62,797 nucleotides of DNA from a virus: positions 1-62,797 of the IMG/VR virus record IMGVR_UViG_3300025410_000589; one strand, 5' to 3'. Both the position numbers and the translations under genes were made by a program. The notes under the pieces are model-generated. The model worked only from the letters and a program-made list of their open reading frames with translations. It was not told the origin of the DNA and made no database searches. Numbering within the stretch: the stretch's first letter is position 1; every line of letters starts with the position of its first letter. Shown here piece after piece: positions 16,203 through 24,611 of the stretch.

Positions 16203-17462
16203 ATGGACAACAAATTTAAGTCACTAGAAACGATTATCAAAGAGATGGCAAATATCCATCGCAACTCAGAATTGCGTAAGAAGGTGACTAATGTTGCTCG
16301 TCCAGATACAGCGACTGATCCGACTGATGTAAAGTCAAAGATTGCTAAACAGGCTGAGATCAAGAATAAGATAATTGATGAGGCTAAGGACGAAGCTCCT
16401 AAAAAAGATAGCAAGAGCGACGAATCCCATATGGATGATCCTAAAAAGGTCAAGGGCGGAAAGACTGAAGTTGACGTCCAGCCAACAACCGATGATAGAC
16501 TGAGCGATGATTCGGCTGAGACTAAAGATTCAGATAAGACTCGCAGAAAAGAAAACAAGAAGATCGGTCAGAAGGGCGCACCAATTAAAGAGGCAGCTGA
16601 TACTTCTGTTAAAAAATATGAAGGCCCAAAACATACATATGGCCCAGACGGTACTCGTCATAAAGAAGTCTTAAAACAGATTAAAGACGTAATAACTAAA
16701 CACCTAAATCACACTAATTTTAACAAGGAGGAGACTCAGATGTTCTCAGACAAGAAATTCGGAGTTTCCGAATCAGTAATCAAATCAGTTCTTGCTATCG
16801 TAGAAGCCGACAAGAATAAGTCAATTGACGGTGCTGAATCAGGTGCGAAGTCAGAAAAAGACGAGACTAAAAAAGTAGCTAAGATGAAAGGTATGTGCCC
16901 ATCTTGCAAAAAGAGTCCTTGTGAATGCATGAAAGAAGAAAAGTCATGTGGTTGTGGTGGTAACTGCAAGTGCTCTACAAATGAAGAGCTAAAGGGCGGT
17001 CAGAAGAAGCTAGATAAGAACCACAACGGTCATCTAGATAAGCAAGATTTCGAGATGCTTCGTGGCAAGAAAAAAATGAAAGAAGAAGCTGAACATCTTG
17101 ACGAGATCTCAAAGAAAACAGCAATGAGTGCTTATCAAAGCGCAACTTTTGTAGACGATGAACACCCAAAAGCTGATGCGATTCGTGGTCACATTGAAAA
17201 GAAGTGGGGTAAGGAAATGGGTAAGCATGCTGATGCTCATGCTCATCTTTCAAACTATCCTCGCCACAATCCATTTCAAAAAGATGATAAGTTAAAGAGT
17301 GCAAAGCCAGCCTCAAAAATGAGAACAACTGCTTCAGGTAAAATCCATAAGCAAGACATTGCTGCAAAGAAAACGGAAATTAAGTCACGCATGAAAGAAG
17401 AAGTTGAATTTTCTGCTGAAGAAATTGCACGTATCGAAGCAATCGCCAAGGAAATGGAATAA
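16203..17462 (+). CDS. Lys/Glu-rich late protein with Cys cluster and EF-hand-like loop
   Basis: This 419-residue, highly charged protein is mostly low complexity. Two islands stand out: eight cysteines between 232 and 257 (CPSC, PCEC, CGCGGNCKC), probably binding metal, and DKNHNGHLDKQD (271-282), which has the spacing of an EF-hand calcium loop. Its composition and place in the late block recall prohead core or internal proteins, but this is an inference. An AAGGAGGAG at 16724-16732 precedes an internal ATG at 16741, so an internal start producing a shorter form is possible. Confidence 0.65.
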   Translation: MDNKFKSLETIIKEMANIHRNSELRKKVTNVARPDTATDPTDVKSKIAKQAEIKNKIIDEAKDEAPKKDSKSDESHMDDPKKVKGGKTEVDVQPTTDDRLSDDSAETKDSDKTRRKENKKIGQKGAPIKEAADTSVKKYEGPKHTYGPDGTRHKEVLKQIKDVITKHLNHTNFNKEETQMFSDKKFGVSESVIKSVLAIVEADKNKSIDGAESGAKSEKDETKKVAKMKGMCPSCKKSPCECMKEEKSCGCGGNCKCSTNEELKGGQKKLDKNHNGHLDKQDFEMLRGKKKMKEEAEHLDEISKKTAMSAYQSATFVDDEHPKADAIRGHIEKKWGKEMGKHADAHAHLSNYPRHNPFQKDDKLKSAKPASKMRTTASGKIHKQDIAAKKTEIKSRMKEEVEFSAEEIARIEAIAKEME

Positions 17463-18241
17463 TGCACAGTTTCAGCCAGTGGCTAGAAGAAGCCAAGAAA
17501 AAAACATCAGAGAAGTATCCTGTATCTGCTGATGGCATCCAGAAAGGTGCCAACGGCGGTCAGGGCGGCGTAAACGATAAGAACGATTCAACAGATGATC
17601 GTACTGAGAGCGTCGAAGAAGGTTTTGTTTCTGGCAATAGACCAAACTCAAAACCAAATGCTTCTACCCACTCAAAGGCAGCGAATGCTCCTTCTAGCGC
17701 AGCATCATCACAAAATGCAGCGAATGCTGTTGTTGCTAAGAATATGGCTGCTTCGATAGCTGCTAAGAAACAACAAGAAAAACAAGCTGAGGACCAAAAG
17801 AAGATAGCTCAGAAGAATGCTGAAGCCGAAAAGGCCAAGGCGATTAATCCACCATCTTCAAATCAGAAACCAACTACAGTTTCTAAACCAGCGAAGGCAA
17901 TGGGTGAAGAGCTTGTTACTGAGGGTCGCCCAAGAAAAGATGCTAATCCTGATGAGGGTCCGTCAAAACACCCAATCAATCAGCTAAGATTGGTTATCTC
18001 TACTCGTGGCATGCATCATTTTGAACATAAGAATGGCAAGAAAACAGCCATGAGCCCACCAACTGCTCATAAGCTGCTTGCTAGACATGATAATATGAAG
18101 ACACCAGCAGAAAAAGATGAATATGCACAGCGTATGCATCATAGCCCAGAATCATTGAAAGATGTAATTCATGGTAAACCTGCTGAACATAAGCCAAAGA
18201 TCTCTCTTGGTGGTTCTAAGAATGTAGGTGGGGTAAAATGA
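17462..18241 (+). CDS. Putative capsid-packaged protein with targeting-like N-terminus
   Basis: This 259-residue protein begins MHSFSQWLEE|A, fitting the ten-residue targeting peptide and L-x-E cut. Residues about 15-150 are Ala/Ser/Asn/Lys-rich with a helical, possibly coiled-coil stretch. The C-terminal 90 residues (from about RPRKDANPDEGPSKHPINQL) are more ordered, with a His-rich helical region. No enzyme motif. One-base overlap with the gene before, four bases with the next. Confidence 0.65.
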   Translation: MHSFSQWLEEAKKKTSEKYPVSADGIQKGANGGQGGVNDKNDSTDDRTESVEEGFVSGNRPNSKPNASTHSKAANAPSSAASSQNAANAVVAKNMAASIAAKKQQEKQAEDQKKIAQKNAEAEKAKAINPPSSNQKPTTVSKPAKAMGEELVTEGRPRKDANPDEGPSKHPINQLRLVISTRGMHHFEHKNGKKTAMSPPTAHKLLARHDNMKTPAEKDEYAQRMHHSPESLKDVIHGKPAEHKPKISLGGSKNVGGVK

Positions 18242-18516
18242 GTTTAAATGTGAACAATCTAGTTATTGTTCCGCCTCCCCCAAAAGAAACAATGGGTGGA
18301 GTTACTGCGTCTAAGATTGTCATTTTAGGAAAACCAGAAGAAATTACTCCTCAGACAACTGGAGCCATATCTGCTGGTAATATTGTAATTCAGAATAAAC
18401 CAAAAGCTAGTTATGCAGTATTAAGAGATCCTAGAGTATTGCAGAAAAAGACCCCAGATAAGACTAAAAGGGTATCTAGTTTTATGCATGACATGACGAC
18501 AGTTCGTAAAATATAA
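18238..18516 (+). CDS. Hypothetical late protein
   Basis: A 92-residue protein made of two similar halves: NNLVIVPPPPKE and SKIVILGKPEE, then GNIVIQNKPKAS, suggesting a short hydrophobic strand motif (VIV/IVIL/IVIQ followed by Pro/Lys) used three times. The basic C-terminus follows. Probably a small virion component. Not recognised. Confidence 0.6.
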   Translation: MSLNVNNLVIVPPPPKETMGGVTASKIVILGKPEEITPQTTGAISAGNIVIQNKPKASYAVLRDPRVLQKKTPDKTKRVSSFMHDMTTVRKI

Positions 18517-18519
18517 ATA
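18512..18519 (+). promoter_or_regulatory. T4-type late promoter (TATAAATA)
   Basis: Exact TATAAATA overlapping the preceding stop codon and 32 bases before the ATG of a large structural gene. Confidence 0.6.
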
Positions 18520-18551
18520 ATAAAAAACAATTCCTTAGGAGGATATCTAAA

Positions 18552-19823
18552 ATGGCACAATGGGGTAGAAACGATCAAGGTGTTACTGCGAATAGCAGCA
18601 CTACAAAGGAGACTTCAAATGGCGCTCCTATGGGACTATGGTCTAGAGTAAAAGGCGGTGGTGAAGTTGCATCTGTTCGTTCAGATGGCGCCAACGCTCA
18701 CTTCGGTAATACATCTTCAGGCTCTCGCGCTGCTGTGGACGTAACACTATTCGGTAATACTACCGTTGGTGCGTTTATACCAGGAAAAGCTGTTGGTGTG
18801 TTTGCTGTTAATGCTGCGATGATGGCATCGACAGGTGGTAACGTTGTTATTGCTTATGTTACATCAGGCGGTTCTGGTTATCAAGCAAATGCTGCAGTTA
18901 CTCTAACAGTAACAAATGGTGGGTCTGGTGCAGTCGTTAACGCTCATGCTAATACTTCAACAAATGCAGGTCGTATCGATTCTCTTCTAATCTCGACTCC
19001 AGGTGCTGGATACGTTACTTCACCAACAGTAGCAATTGCTGCTCCAGGTGCAATTAACATCGCAGCAAATACAAACACTATCCCAGTACCAGCTGCAAAT
19101 AACATTACAGCAAACACTGCTGGTGTTGTTAATAACGCATTGCTTATCACTTCAGCGAATACAAAATGGAACGTAAATGACCACTTGTATTATGGTGTTC
19201 CTGCTTCCAACACTGCAATCCCAGGTCTAACTGGTAACTCTTACTACTATGTAGCATTCGCTAACTCAACTGGTATCCAACTTTCAAGCACAGTTGGTGG
19301 CTCTGTAATTACATTGTCTCCAGGTACTTCTAGCAGCGGCGAAACTCATACAGTTACTGGCGATGCTTCTTTCATTAAAGTTACAACTGCTAACTCATAC
19401 TGGCAGATTGGTGATAGATTCTACTATGGCGTTCCAACTTCTAACACTGCTTTTGGTGGCCTAAGCAGTAACTCTTACTACTATATCTCTTTCGCGAATA
19501 CTACTGGTATTAAGATTGCTAACAGCCCAACTGGCGCTAACTTGACATTCGGTGTTACTACAATTCCAACTGCTTCTTCGCCAGAAACTCATACAATCAA
19601 GGGCGATACAGCAACTGGTTATGTTGACGTAAATACCGATAATCCTCTAGTAACTCACGTTGGTTGGGTTCTTCGTACAGAAGGTACTGGTGGTCGTGCT
19701 GGTCGCGTTCATTATGAGACTCTTGTAGCGATGCACTCAATCGGCCAGAGCGGAACTACTGCTACAGGCGTAACTGGTCCATCTAATACTGTTACTTCGA
19801 ATACTGTTGACCAATACGTATAA
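18552..19823 (+). CDS. Major virion structural/decoration protein with internal duplication
   Basis: This 423-residue Ser/Thr/Asn/Gly-rich protein has a strong ribosome-binding site (AGGAGG, 18537-18542) and its own late promoter, implying high expression. Two domains of about 70 residues are repeated: about 202-271 and 280-352, sharing patterns such as YYGVP.SNTA, NSYYY and ETHT. The C-terminus carries GTGGRAGRVHYETLVAM, which I recognise from structural proteins of marine T4-like phages. Likely a head decoration or other abundant surface protein. Confidence 0.7.
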   Translation: MAQWGRNDQGVTANSSTTKETSNGAPMGLWSRVKGGGEVASVRSDGANAHFGNTSSGSRAAVDVTLFGNTTVGAFIPGKAVGVFAVNAAMMASTGGNVVIAYVTSGGSGYQANAAVTLTVTNGGSGAVVNAHANTSTNAGRIDSLLISTPGAGYVTSPTVAIAAPGAINIAANTNTIPVPAANNITANTAGVVNNALLITSANTKWNVNDHLYYGVPASNTAIPGLTGNSYYYVAFANSTGIQLSSTVGGSVITLSPGTSSSGETHTVTGDASFIKVTTANSYWQIGDRFYYGVPTSNTAFGGLSSNSYYYISFANTTGIKIANSPTGANLTFGVTTIPTASSPETHTIKGDTATGYVDVNTDNPLVTHVGWVLRTEGTGGRAGRVHYETLVAMHSIGQSGTTATGVTGPSNTVTSNTVDQYV

Positions 19824-19837
19824 TCGGTAACTAGATA

Positions 19838-20440
19838 ATGGCAAATGACTCTAGAAGAGTTTCACAACTAAGTCAGACCTCGAGCCTTTCAGCAAATGAT
19901 AGGCTCGTGGTCTTAACAGGCATAACAGCCAATACCCCAAATACACAGACAATCTCTGTTAACAATTTTATATACGCTACAATAAACAATTTTCCTGTTG
20001 CCAACACATCACAAGTTGGCGTAGTTAAGACCGACGGTCTAACAATATCTGCAGCAGCAAATGGTGTCATATCTACTACTAGAACTAATATTCTCAGTGT
20101 TACAACAGCAACATATTCTGGTTCTACAGTTGAAGTTGATCTAACAAAATCAATAGTAAAACTTGCCCCACATAATAACACAGGTAGCCCACACTATCAT
20201 ATTGCAGATGGTGTAGAAGGTCAGATAATGTATCTTGTTGCTGGTGGTGCTTTGAGTGGAAACTATACTAATATCAGATTTGCTCACTGTAGATTTTCAG
20301 ATGCTAACAGTGGTTCTCCTAATACCATATACGAATATAATGATAATGGTTGGTGGTTGCCTTTCCAAAATGGTGGTACGATCGTCACTATAATTTTTAC
20401 TAATGGCTACTGGAATCTTCCGCATAACATTTTTGACTAA
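19838..20440 (+). CDS. Virion structural protein, fibre or head-fibre like
   Basis: This 200-residue protein has an N-terminal pattern (DSRRVSQLSQTSSLSANDRLVV) common in phage fibre and appendage proteins, then beta-rich sequence with Thr/Asn repeats and a C-terminal Trp/Gly/Asn-rich region. Coupled closely to the decoration-protein gene. Role inferred from composition and context. Confidence 0.6.
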   Translation: MANDSRRVSQLSQTSSLSANDRLVVLTGITANTPNTQTISVNNFIYATINNFPVANTSQVGVVKTDGLTISAAANGVISTTRTNILSVTTATYSGSTVEVDLTKSIVKLAPHNNTGSPHYHIADGVEGQIMYLVAGGALSGNYTNIRFAHCRFSDANSGSPNTIYEYNDNGWWLPFQNGGTIVTIIFTNGYWNLPHNIFD

Positions 20441-20451
20441 AGAAATAGATA

Positions 20452-20841
20452 ATGCATGAAAAATTGACTGATGATAATTTTGTGATTTATGCAGCTAAAC
20501 ATTATGACAATCCCCACTGTCTATCTACAGATGAGTTTTTGGAAGATCTGAAAAGAATTAAATATATTAAGAAATTGTTGACAAGATACATTGAGAACAG
20601 TGATTTGAAAGAGCGACTAATACTCAATCATCTCATAGTTCTCAATAATCTTTTTGGGGCTGAACATCTCTGTCGCATATTATATCTTAAGATGAGACTA
20701 CAGTTTAAATATCTTAAACCATTTTTATTAATGATGAATATACTTCCTGAAAAGATGTATAACATTAAAGATGAAAAAATAATAGAAATAGATATGATTC
20801 CGATGGATGATCGAATTATCGAGGTACTAAGAAATGTCTAA
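20452..20841 (+). CDS. Conserved phage helical protein (possibly DUF7207)
   Basis: This 129-residue protein starts MHEKLTDDNFVIYAAKHYDNP and continues with EDLKRIKYIKKLLTRY and LKERLILNHLIVLNN. I recognise this as a widespread conserved family in T4-like marine phages. All-helical, no catalytic residues evident. It stands between structural genes and the lysis-like gene. Confidence 0.75.
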   Translation: MHEKLTDDNFVIYAAKHYDNPHCLSTDEFLEDLKRIKYIKKLLTRYIENSDLKERLILNHLIVLNNLFGAEHLCRILYLKMRLQFKYLKPFLLMMNILPEKMYNIKDEKIIEIDMIPMDDRIIEVLRNV

Positions 20842-21010
20842 TATAAAAGAAGATTCTGGTGCTATTGCTCCTGCAGCTGTTAATTCGGTCGGCGCTGGTG
20901 GTATGGGTTCGACCAGTCAAGGGCCAATCCAGGGTTATGATCCTTTTCTTGAGAAGCCAAAGAAAAAGAAACTACGCGATATTGTAAGAAGAAAGATGCC
21001 AAATGGTTGA
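20834..21010 (+). CDS. Short Gly-rich protein with basic tail
   Basis: 58 residues: a low-complexity Ala/Gly half (AVNSVGAGGMGSTSQGP) then PKKKKLRDIVRRKM. Overlaps both neighbours by eight bases, a typical phage coupling. Such Gly-rich plus basic-tail proteins occur at this place in related phages; function unknown. Confidence 0.6.
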   Translation: MSNIKEDSGAIAPAAVNSVGAGGMGSTSQGPIQGYDPFLEKPKKKKLRDIVRRKMPNG

Positions 21011-21380
21011 TCAAATTGATCGTTTAGAAAGTGCAATCGAACGCCTAGCCGATATATCAACGGATCTAAAAGCGATGTTGGCAGCACACGAACAGCGTAT
21101 CAATCAATCTGAAAAAGATACAGGCGTGCTGTTTAAGCTCGCCGAGAATAGAAGAAAAGAATACGACGCAAAAATCGACGAAGTCTATAACAGCATGAAC
21201 GAAAAAGACGATAAGATTCTCTCAGAACTAAAAGCCCATCGCGAGGCTTCCGCGAAGGAACACGAATCTCTATCAAAAAGAATTACAATATTAGAAAAAT
21301 ATATCTGGCTCGCGATTGGCGGCGCCACTGTAATATCTTCGCTAATGCCATATATGATAAAAATGGTAACTGGCCACTAA
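21003..21380 (+). CDS. Coiled-coil protein with C-terminal membrane anchor
   Basis: 125 residues: a charged helix (1-95, heptad-like) then one hydrophobic helix (about 100-121, WLAIGGATVISSLMPYMI). Layout resembles phage XhlA-like haemolysin/lysis accessory proteins. A role in lysis or membrane attachment is possible, not shown. Confidence 0.65.
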   Translation: MVDQIDRLESAIERLADISTDLKAMLAAHEQRINQSEKDTGVLFKLAENRRKEYDAKIDEVYNSMNEKDDKILSELKAHREASAKEHESLSKRITILEKYIWLAIGGATVISSLMPYMIKMVTGH

Positions 21381-21388
21381 AATAATCC

Positions 21389-21416
21389 TTGCTTTTTTCA
21401 CAGAAACCAGTATAAT
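21389..21416 (+). promoter_or_regulatory. Sigma70-like promoter
   Basis: TTGCTT (21389-21394), 16 bases, TATAAT (21411-21416), 29 bases before the primase start. Confidence 0.75.
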
Positions 21417-21444
21417 TATATTGTGAACGTGATGAGGATTATGA

Positions 21445-22467
21445 ATGAATTGGTTAGAGCACAAATACGTAGGTCTATTATCACCGCGACTTAGAAACTA
21501 TAAGCGTAAGTCAGCAGGTCTCTATAACTTCTCCTGCCCCATATGTGGTGACTCTGAGAGCAATAAATCAAAAGCAAGAGCATATATTTATGAGAAGAAG
21601 GGCAAGTCAGCCTTTCATTGTCATAACTGTAATGCATCGATGGGTGTTCCGAACTTCATCAAGATGATTGATCAGAACATCTATAATGAATTTATCATGG
21701 AGAGGCTGAAAGATAACAAGTCTCCAGAACAGACTGAGTTGGATAATTTCGTCAGTAAGATGAAGAAGCCAGTGTTTCTCAAGGAGGGGCCACTGAAGGG
21801 TCTTAAAAAGATCAGCCAACTATCCCCAGACCACCCAGCTAAATTACTTATTGATAGTAGAAAGATTCCTACGCCATACCATGCTAAGTTGTTCTTGTGT
21901 CCTAATTTTAAAACATTTACGAATGACTTAATTCCAGATAAATTTTCTGAAGAGAGTCTGAAGAGAGATGAGACAAGAATACTTATACCGTTCTTTGATA
22001 AGAGCAAGAGACTTCATGCTTATCAGGGAAGGGCGATTGGTAAATCTGAGCCGAGATATATTACTATTATACTCGATGAGGAGGTACCAAAAATATATGG
22101 GCTGGACACTGTTGATGAGAGATATAAGATCTACGTCTTCGAGGGCCCAATTGATTCTATGTTTATTCCTAACGGTGTTGCCACTGCTGGTGGTGATCTC
22201 GTATCTTCTCTTAAGGGATTCGATAAGTCTAACATCGTTATCGTCTATGATAATGAACCAAGAAATCGTGATACAATTAAAAAACTTGACAAAGCCATAA
22301 TGCAGGGTTATAATGTATGCATATGGCCAGAGAATCTAGATTCGAAAGACGTAAATGATATGGTGAAGACGGGTCTATCGCCCGAGTTCGTAAAACACAT
22401 TATTGACACGAATACATATAAGGACTTGGCTGCTAAATTGGCGCTTACAAAATGGAGTAAAAGTTGA
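21445..22467 (+). CDS. 61: DNA primase (T4 gp61 type)
   Basis: This 340-residue primase makes RNA primers with the gp41 helicase. The N-terminal zinc finger is clear: CPIC (31-34) and HCHNC (58-62). A TOPRIM-type core follows, with FEGPIDSMF around residue 230 (the Glu-Gly and Asp positions) and IVIVYDNEPRN as the second acidic strand. Length equals T4 gp61 (342). It opens a new operon behind a promoter. Confidence 0.93.
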   Translation: MNWLEHKYVGLLSPRLRNYKRKSAGLYNFSCPICGDSESNKSKARAYIYEKKGKSAFHCHNCNASMGVPNFIKMIDQNIYNEFIMERLKDNKSPEQTELDNFVSKMKKPVFLKEGPLKGLKKISQLSPDHPAKLLIDSRKIPTPYHAKLFLCPNFKTFTNDLIPDKFSEESLKRDETRILIPFFDKSKRLHAYQGRAIGKSEPRYITIILDEEVPKIYGLDTVDERYKIYVFEGPIDSMFIPNGVATAGGDLVSSLKGFDKSNIVIVYDNEPRNRDTIKKLDKAIMQGYNVCIWPENLDSKDVNDMVKTGLSPEFVKHIIDTNTYKDLAAKLALTKWSKS

Positions 22468-22468
22468 G

Positions 22469-22672
22469 ATGATGGTAGAATTTACGAATACTGGCATGCA
22501 TGCTGGTAATCCTATATGGATCAATAAGAATCAAATCATAGCATGTTATGAGATCCCAACAGAGGGTGGGAGCCTGTCGACTAGAATTTATGGCGGTTCT
22601 CCTGCCATTGAATGGATTGTTGAAGAAAGTTTGAATGAAGTAATAAGGAAGATTAATGATGAACAGCGCTAA
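22469..22672 (+). CDS. Small conserved phage protein
   Basis: 67 residues starting at 22469, with GGAG at 22454. Pattern VEFTNTGMHAGNPIWIN, then EIPTEGGSLSTRIYGG and VEESLNEVIRKI: a compact beta fold plus helix often seen as a conserved hypothetical in T4-like phages. Function unknown. Overlaps the thyX start. Confidence 0.65.
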   Translation: MMVEFTNTGMHAGNPIWINKNQIIACYEIPTEGGSLSTRIYGGSPAIEWIVEESLNEVIRKINDEQR

Positions 22673-23363
22673 GATCGTAGCAGTAACACAACCAACTATT
22701 AGCAACCCAGATGATCCATTTGATTCTCTGATGGAAATAAATGACTTCATCGCCTATGTTGCCCGAGTCTCTAATCCGTCTAATCAGAATAACACTCTTA
22801 CGGCCAACAAACTATTGAAGTATCTGGCCAAGCATAAGCACTGGTCGCCGTTTGAGATGGTTCATGTTGTGATGGAGATTAACACGACTCGTGACATTGC
22901 CCGTCAGATTCTGCGTCACCGTAGCTTTACGTTTCAGGAGTTTAGTCAGCGTTATGCTGATCCTACAAATGACTTGGGGTTTGTTACTCGCGAAGCTCGT
23001 TTGCAAGATCCCAAGAATCGCCAGAATAGTATAGCAATTAATCCAGGCGATGGGGAAAATGTTGCTAATTTTATGAGTGATTGGCACTGGCAACAGCAAA
23101 ATATGATTGATGCAGCAAAGAGTGCATATGATTGGGCAATTGAAAATGGAATCGCAAAAGAACAAGCAAGAGCAGTACTCCCAGAAGGTCTTACAGTTTC
23201 TCGCATGTATATGGCTGGCTCTCTGCGTAGTTGGATACATTATTGCCAATTGAGAATGGCAAACGGAACCCAGAAAGAACATCAGGAAGTTGCTACTGAT
23301 GCTTGGTATCAACTGACTTCAAAATTCTCATCATTAAAGGATAGTCTCAATGATCTCAGTTAA
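22656..23363 (+). CDS. thyX: Flavin-dependent thymidylate synthase ThyX
   Basis: This 235-residue enzyme makes dTMP from dUMP using FAD and methylene-tetrahydrofolate. The ThyX motif RHRx7S is present as RHRSFTFQEFS (87-97), followed by QRYA. The C-terminal helix carries AGSLRSWIHYCQLR. It supplies thymidine for phage DNA, together with the ribonucleotide reductase encoded further on. Two in-frame ATGs (22656, 22659) are possible starts. Confidence 0.95.
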   Translation: MMNSAKIVAVTQPTISNPDDPFDSLMEINDFIAYVARVSNPSNQNNTLTANKLLKYLAKHKHWSPFEMVHVVMEINTTRDIARQILRHRSFTFQEFSQRYADPTNDLGFVTREARLQDPKNRQNSIAINPGDGENVANFMSDWHWQQQNMIDAAKSAYDWAIENGIAKEQARAVLPEGLTVSRMYMAGSLRSWIHYCQLRMANGTQKEHQEVATDAWYQLTSKFSSLKDSLNDLS

Positions 23364-23844
23364 GGGTGCTTCTAACTATCTTACTAAGAAAGAATTGTGG
23401 TACGTTAAGGATCTCTGCGAATTTATATGTGACAAATTTTTCACAAAACGTCTACAAGATAAGCTCGAGATTACTGTAAAGTTTTCAGATTTTTTAGAAA
23501 AGGAAGGTTTCTTGGGCGACTGTGGATGGGAAGATAATCATTATCGTCCTAGGGAATTTACCATTAATGTCGATCGCCACGGTAGGTTTGCTCAGATCAT
23601 CAACACCGTAGCCCATGAGATGGTTCATGTTAAACAGATGGCTAAGGGCGAGTTCTATCAGCTCATGCGCCAGCCATCAGGCATACACAAATACAACGGT
23701 AAGATCGTAGATCAGAATAAGGTTGATTATTGGGATCAGCCTTGGGAGATTGAAGCCCACGGTAGAGCAATTGGATTGGTCAACCAGTGGGCTAGAGATA
23801 GGAAGTTTTCTATTTCTGTCTGCGAGAAAGTAATCTTAGATTAA
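23350..23844 (+). CDS. SprT-like zinc metalloprotease
   Basis: This 164-residue protein contains HEMVHVKQ at about 96-103, an HExxH zinc site, and a downstream Glu in DQPWEIEAHGRA. SprT/Spartan-type proteases act on proteins cross-linked to DNA; phage versions are common and of unknown target. Overlaps thyX by 14 bases and converges with a minus-strand gene, with nine bases shared. Confidence 0.8.
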   Translation: MISVKGASNYLTKKELWYVKDLCEFICDKFFTKRLQDKLEITVKFSDFLEKEGFLGDCGWEDNHYRPREFTINVDRHGRFAQIINTVAHEMVHVKQMAKGEFYQLMRQPSGIHKYNGKIVDQNKVDYWDQPWEIEAHGRAIGLVNQWARDRKFSISVCEKVILD

Positions 23845-24309
23845 CAACATATAACCTTGGGCGAATAGTAGGCTGGCAAATACCGCACAACCTACACTCG
23901 CCCAGAGTAGCTCCATACTGACAGCAAGTATGGAAGTGGAAGAGAGAACCATGGCAATCTGAAGGAATGTAATAGCCATTGAATACCATGGGCTACGCTT
24001 CTTAGCTTCGTCTCTATCAGCTTCGAGTTTACGAGCCTCGTTCATGATCTCTTTCTTTTCATTCTCATACTTTGCTATTACTTTCTCGTCCGGCTCTACG
24101 CGAAGCTCATAGATGTTCTGCTTGATAGACTTTGCCTGATAGAAAGACCAAGTGTCGTTGATCGATAATGTGTTGCTAAGAATCTTAGAACTGTTGCCAT
24201 TTGATACTAAAGTGAATGTTGCAAGAAGTAAAGCAAAAACTGAAATGGTGATAGCACCACGTCCCTTCATTACTGCTTCGCCCTCCGATCTCGACATACC
24301 TTTTAACAT
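23836..24309 (-). CDS. Membrane protein, DUF4337-like
   Basis: This 157-residue protein has one N-terminal membrane helix (about 18-35), a soluble segment with NDTWSFYQAKSIKQ, a Lys/Glu helix, and two C-terminal membrane helices (about 107-157). The NDTWSFYQAKS pattern recalls DUF4337 bacterial membrane proteins. Consensus GGAGG precedes the ATG on the minus strand. Last gene of a four-gene leftward operon; start overlaps the previous stop by one base. Confidence 0.7.
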   Translation of the reverse strand: MLKGMSRSEGEAVMKGRGAITISVFALLLATFTLVSNGNSSKILSNTLSINDTWSFYQAKSIKQNIYELRVEPDEKVIAKYENEKKEIMNEARKLEADRDEAKKRSPWYSMAITFLQIAMVLSSTSILAVSMELLWASVGCAVFASLLFAQGYMLLI

Positions 24310-24611
24310 TATTTTCCTCCAATTAAACTCTTAAGTAAACCTACACCCTGTTTTGCCTGCATCATATCTACTGGGCCACTCTGTATTGAACCCCAAACCA
24401 CAGCAAAAAGCAATAGTAGTGTCAGACCACAATTGATGATCTGTATGACTGAGCCAATGCCGAGTAGGTGCTCGACTCTAACTAACTCGCGGATCAGCAA
24501 GCTAACCATCTCAACTTCAGTCTTACATCTTTCAGCTTCATTTAACCAGAATGCTTTTTCTTTCATCTCTGGTGGATATCTACGTTTAACTTCTTGATCT
24601 ACGATTGCCAT
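24309..24611 (-). CDS. Single-span membrane protein
   Basis: 100 residues: a charged N-terminal half (about 1-50) and one membrane helix (about 58-77, IINCGLTLLLLFAVVWGSI), then a short amphipathic end. Both ends overlap neighbours by a single base (TAATG), so the genes are translationally coupled. Third gene of the leftward operon. Not recognised. Confidence 0.65.
   Translation of the reverse strand: MAIVDQEVKRRYPPEMKEKAFWLNEAERCKTEVEMVSLLIRELVRVEHLLGIGSVIQIINCGLTLLLLFAVVWGSIQSGPVDMMQAKQGVGLLKSLIGGK

Noticed and set aside
22812-23312. A 166-codon minus-strand frame opposite thyX
   Set aside because: ThyX motifs on the plus strand are unambiguous; the antisense peptide has no recognisable family.
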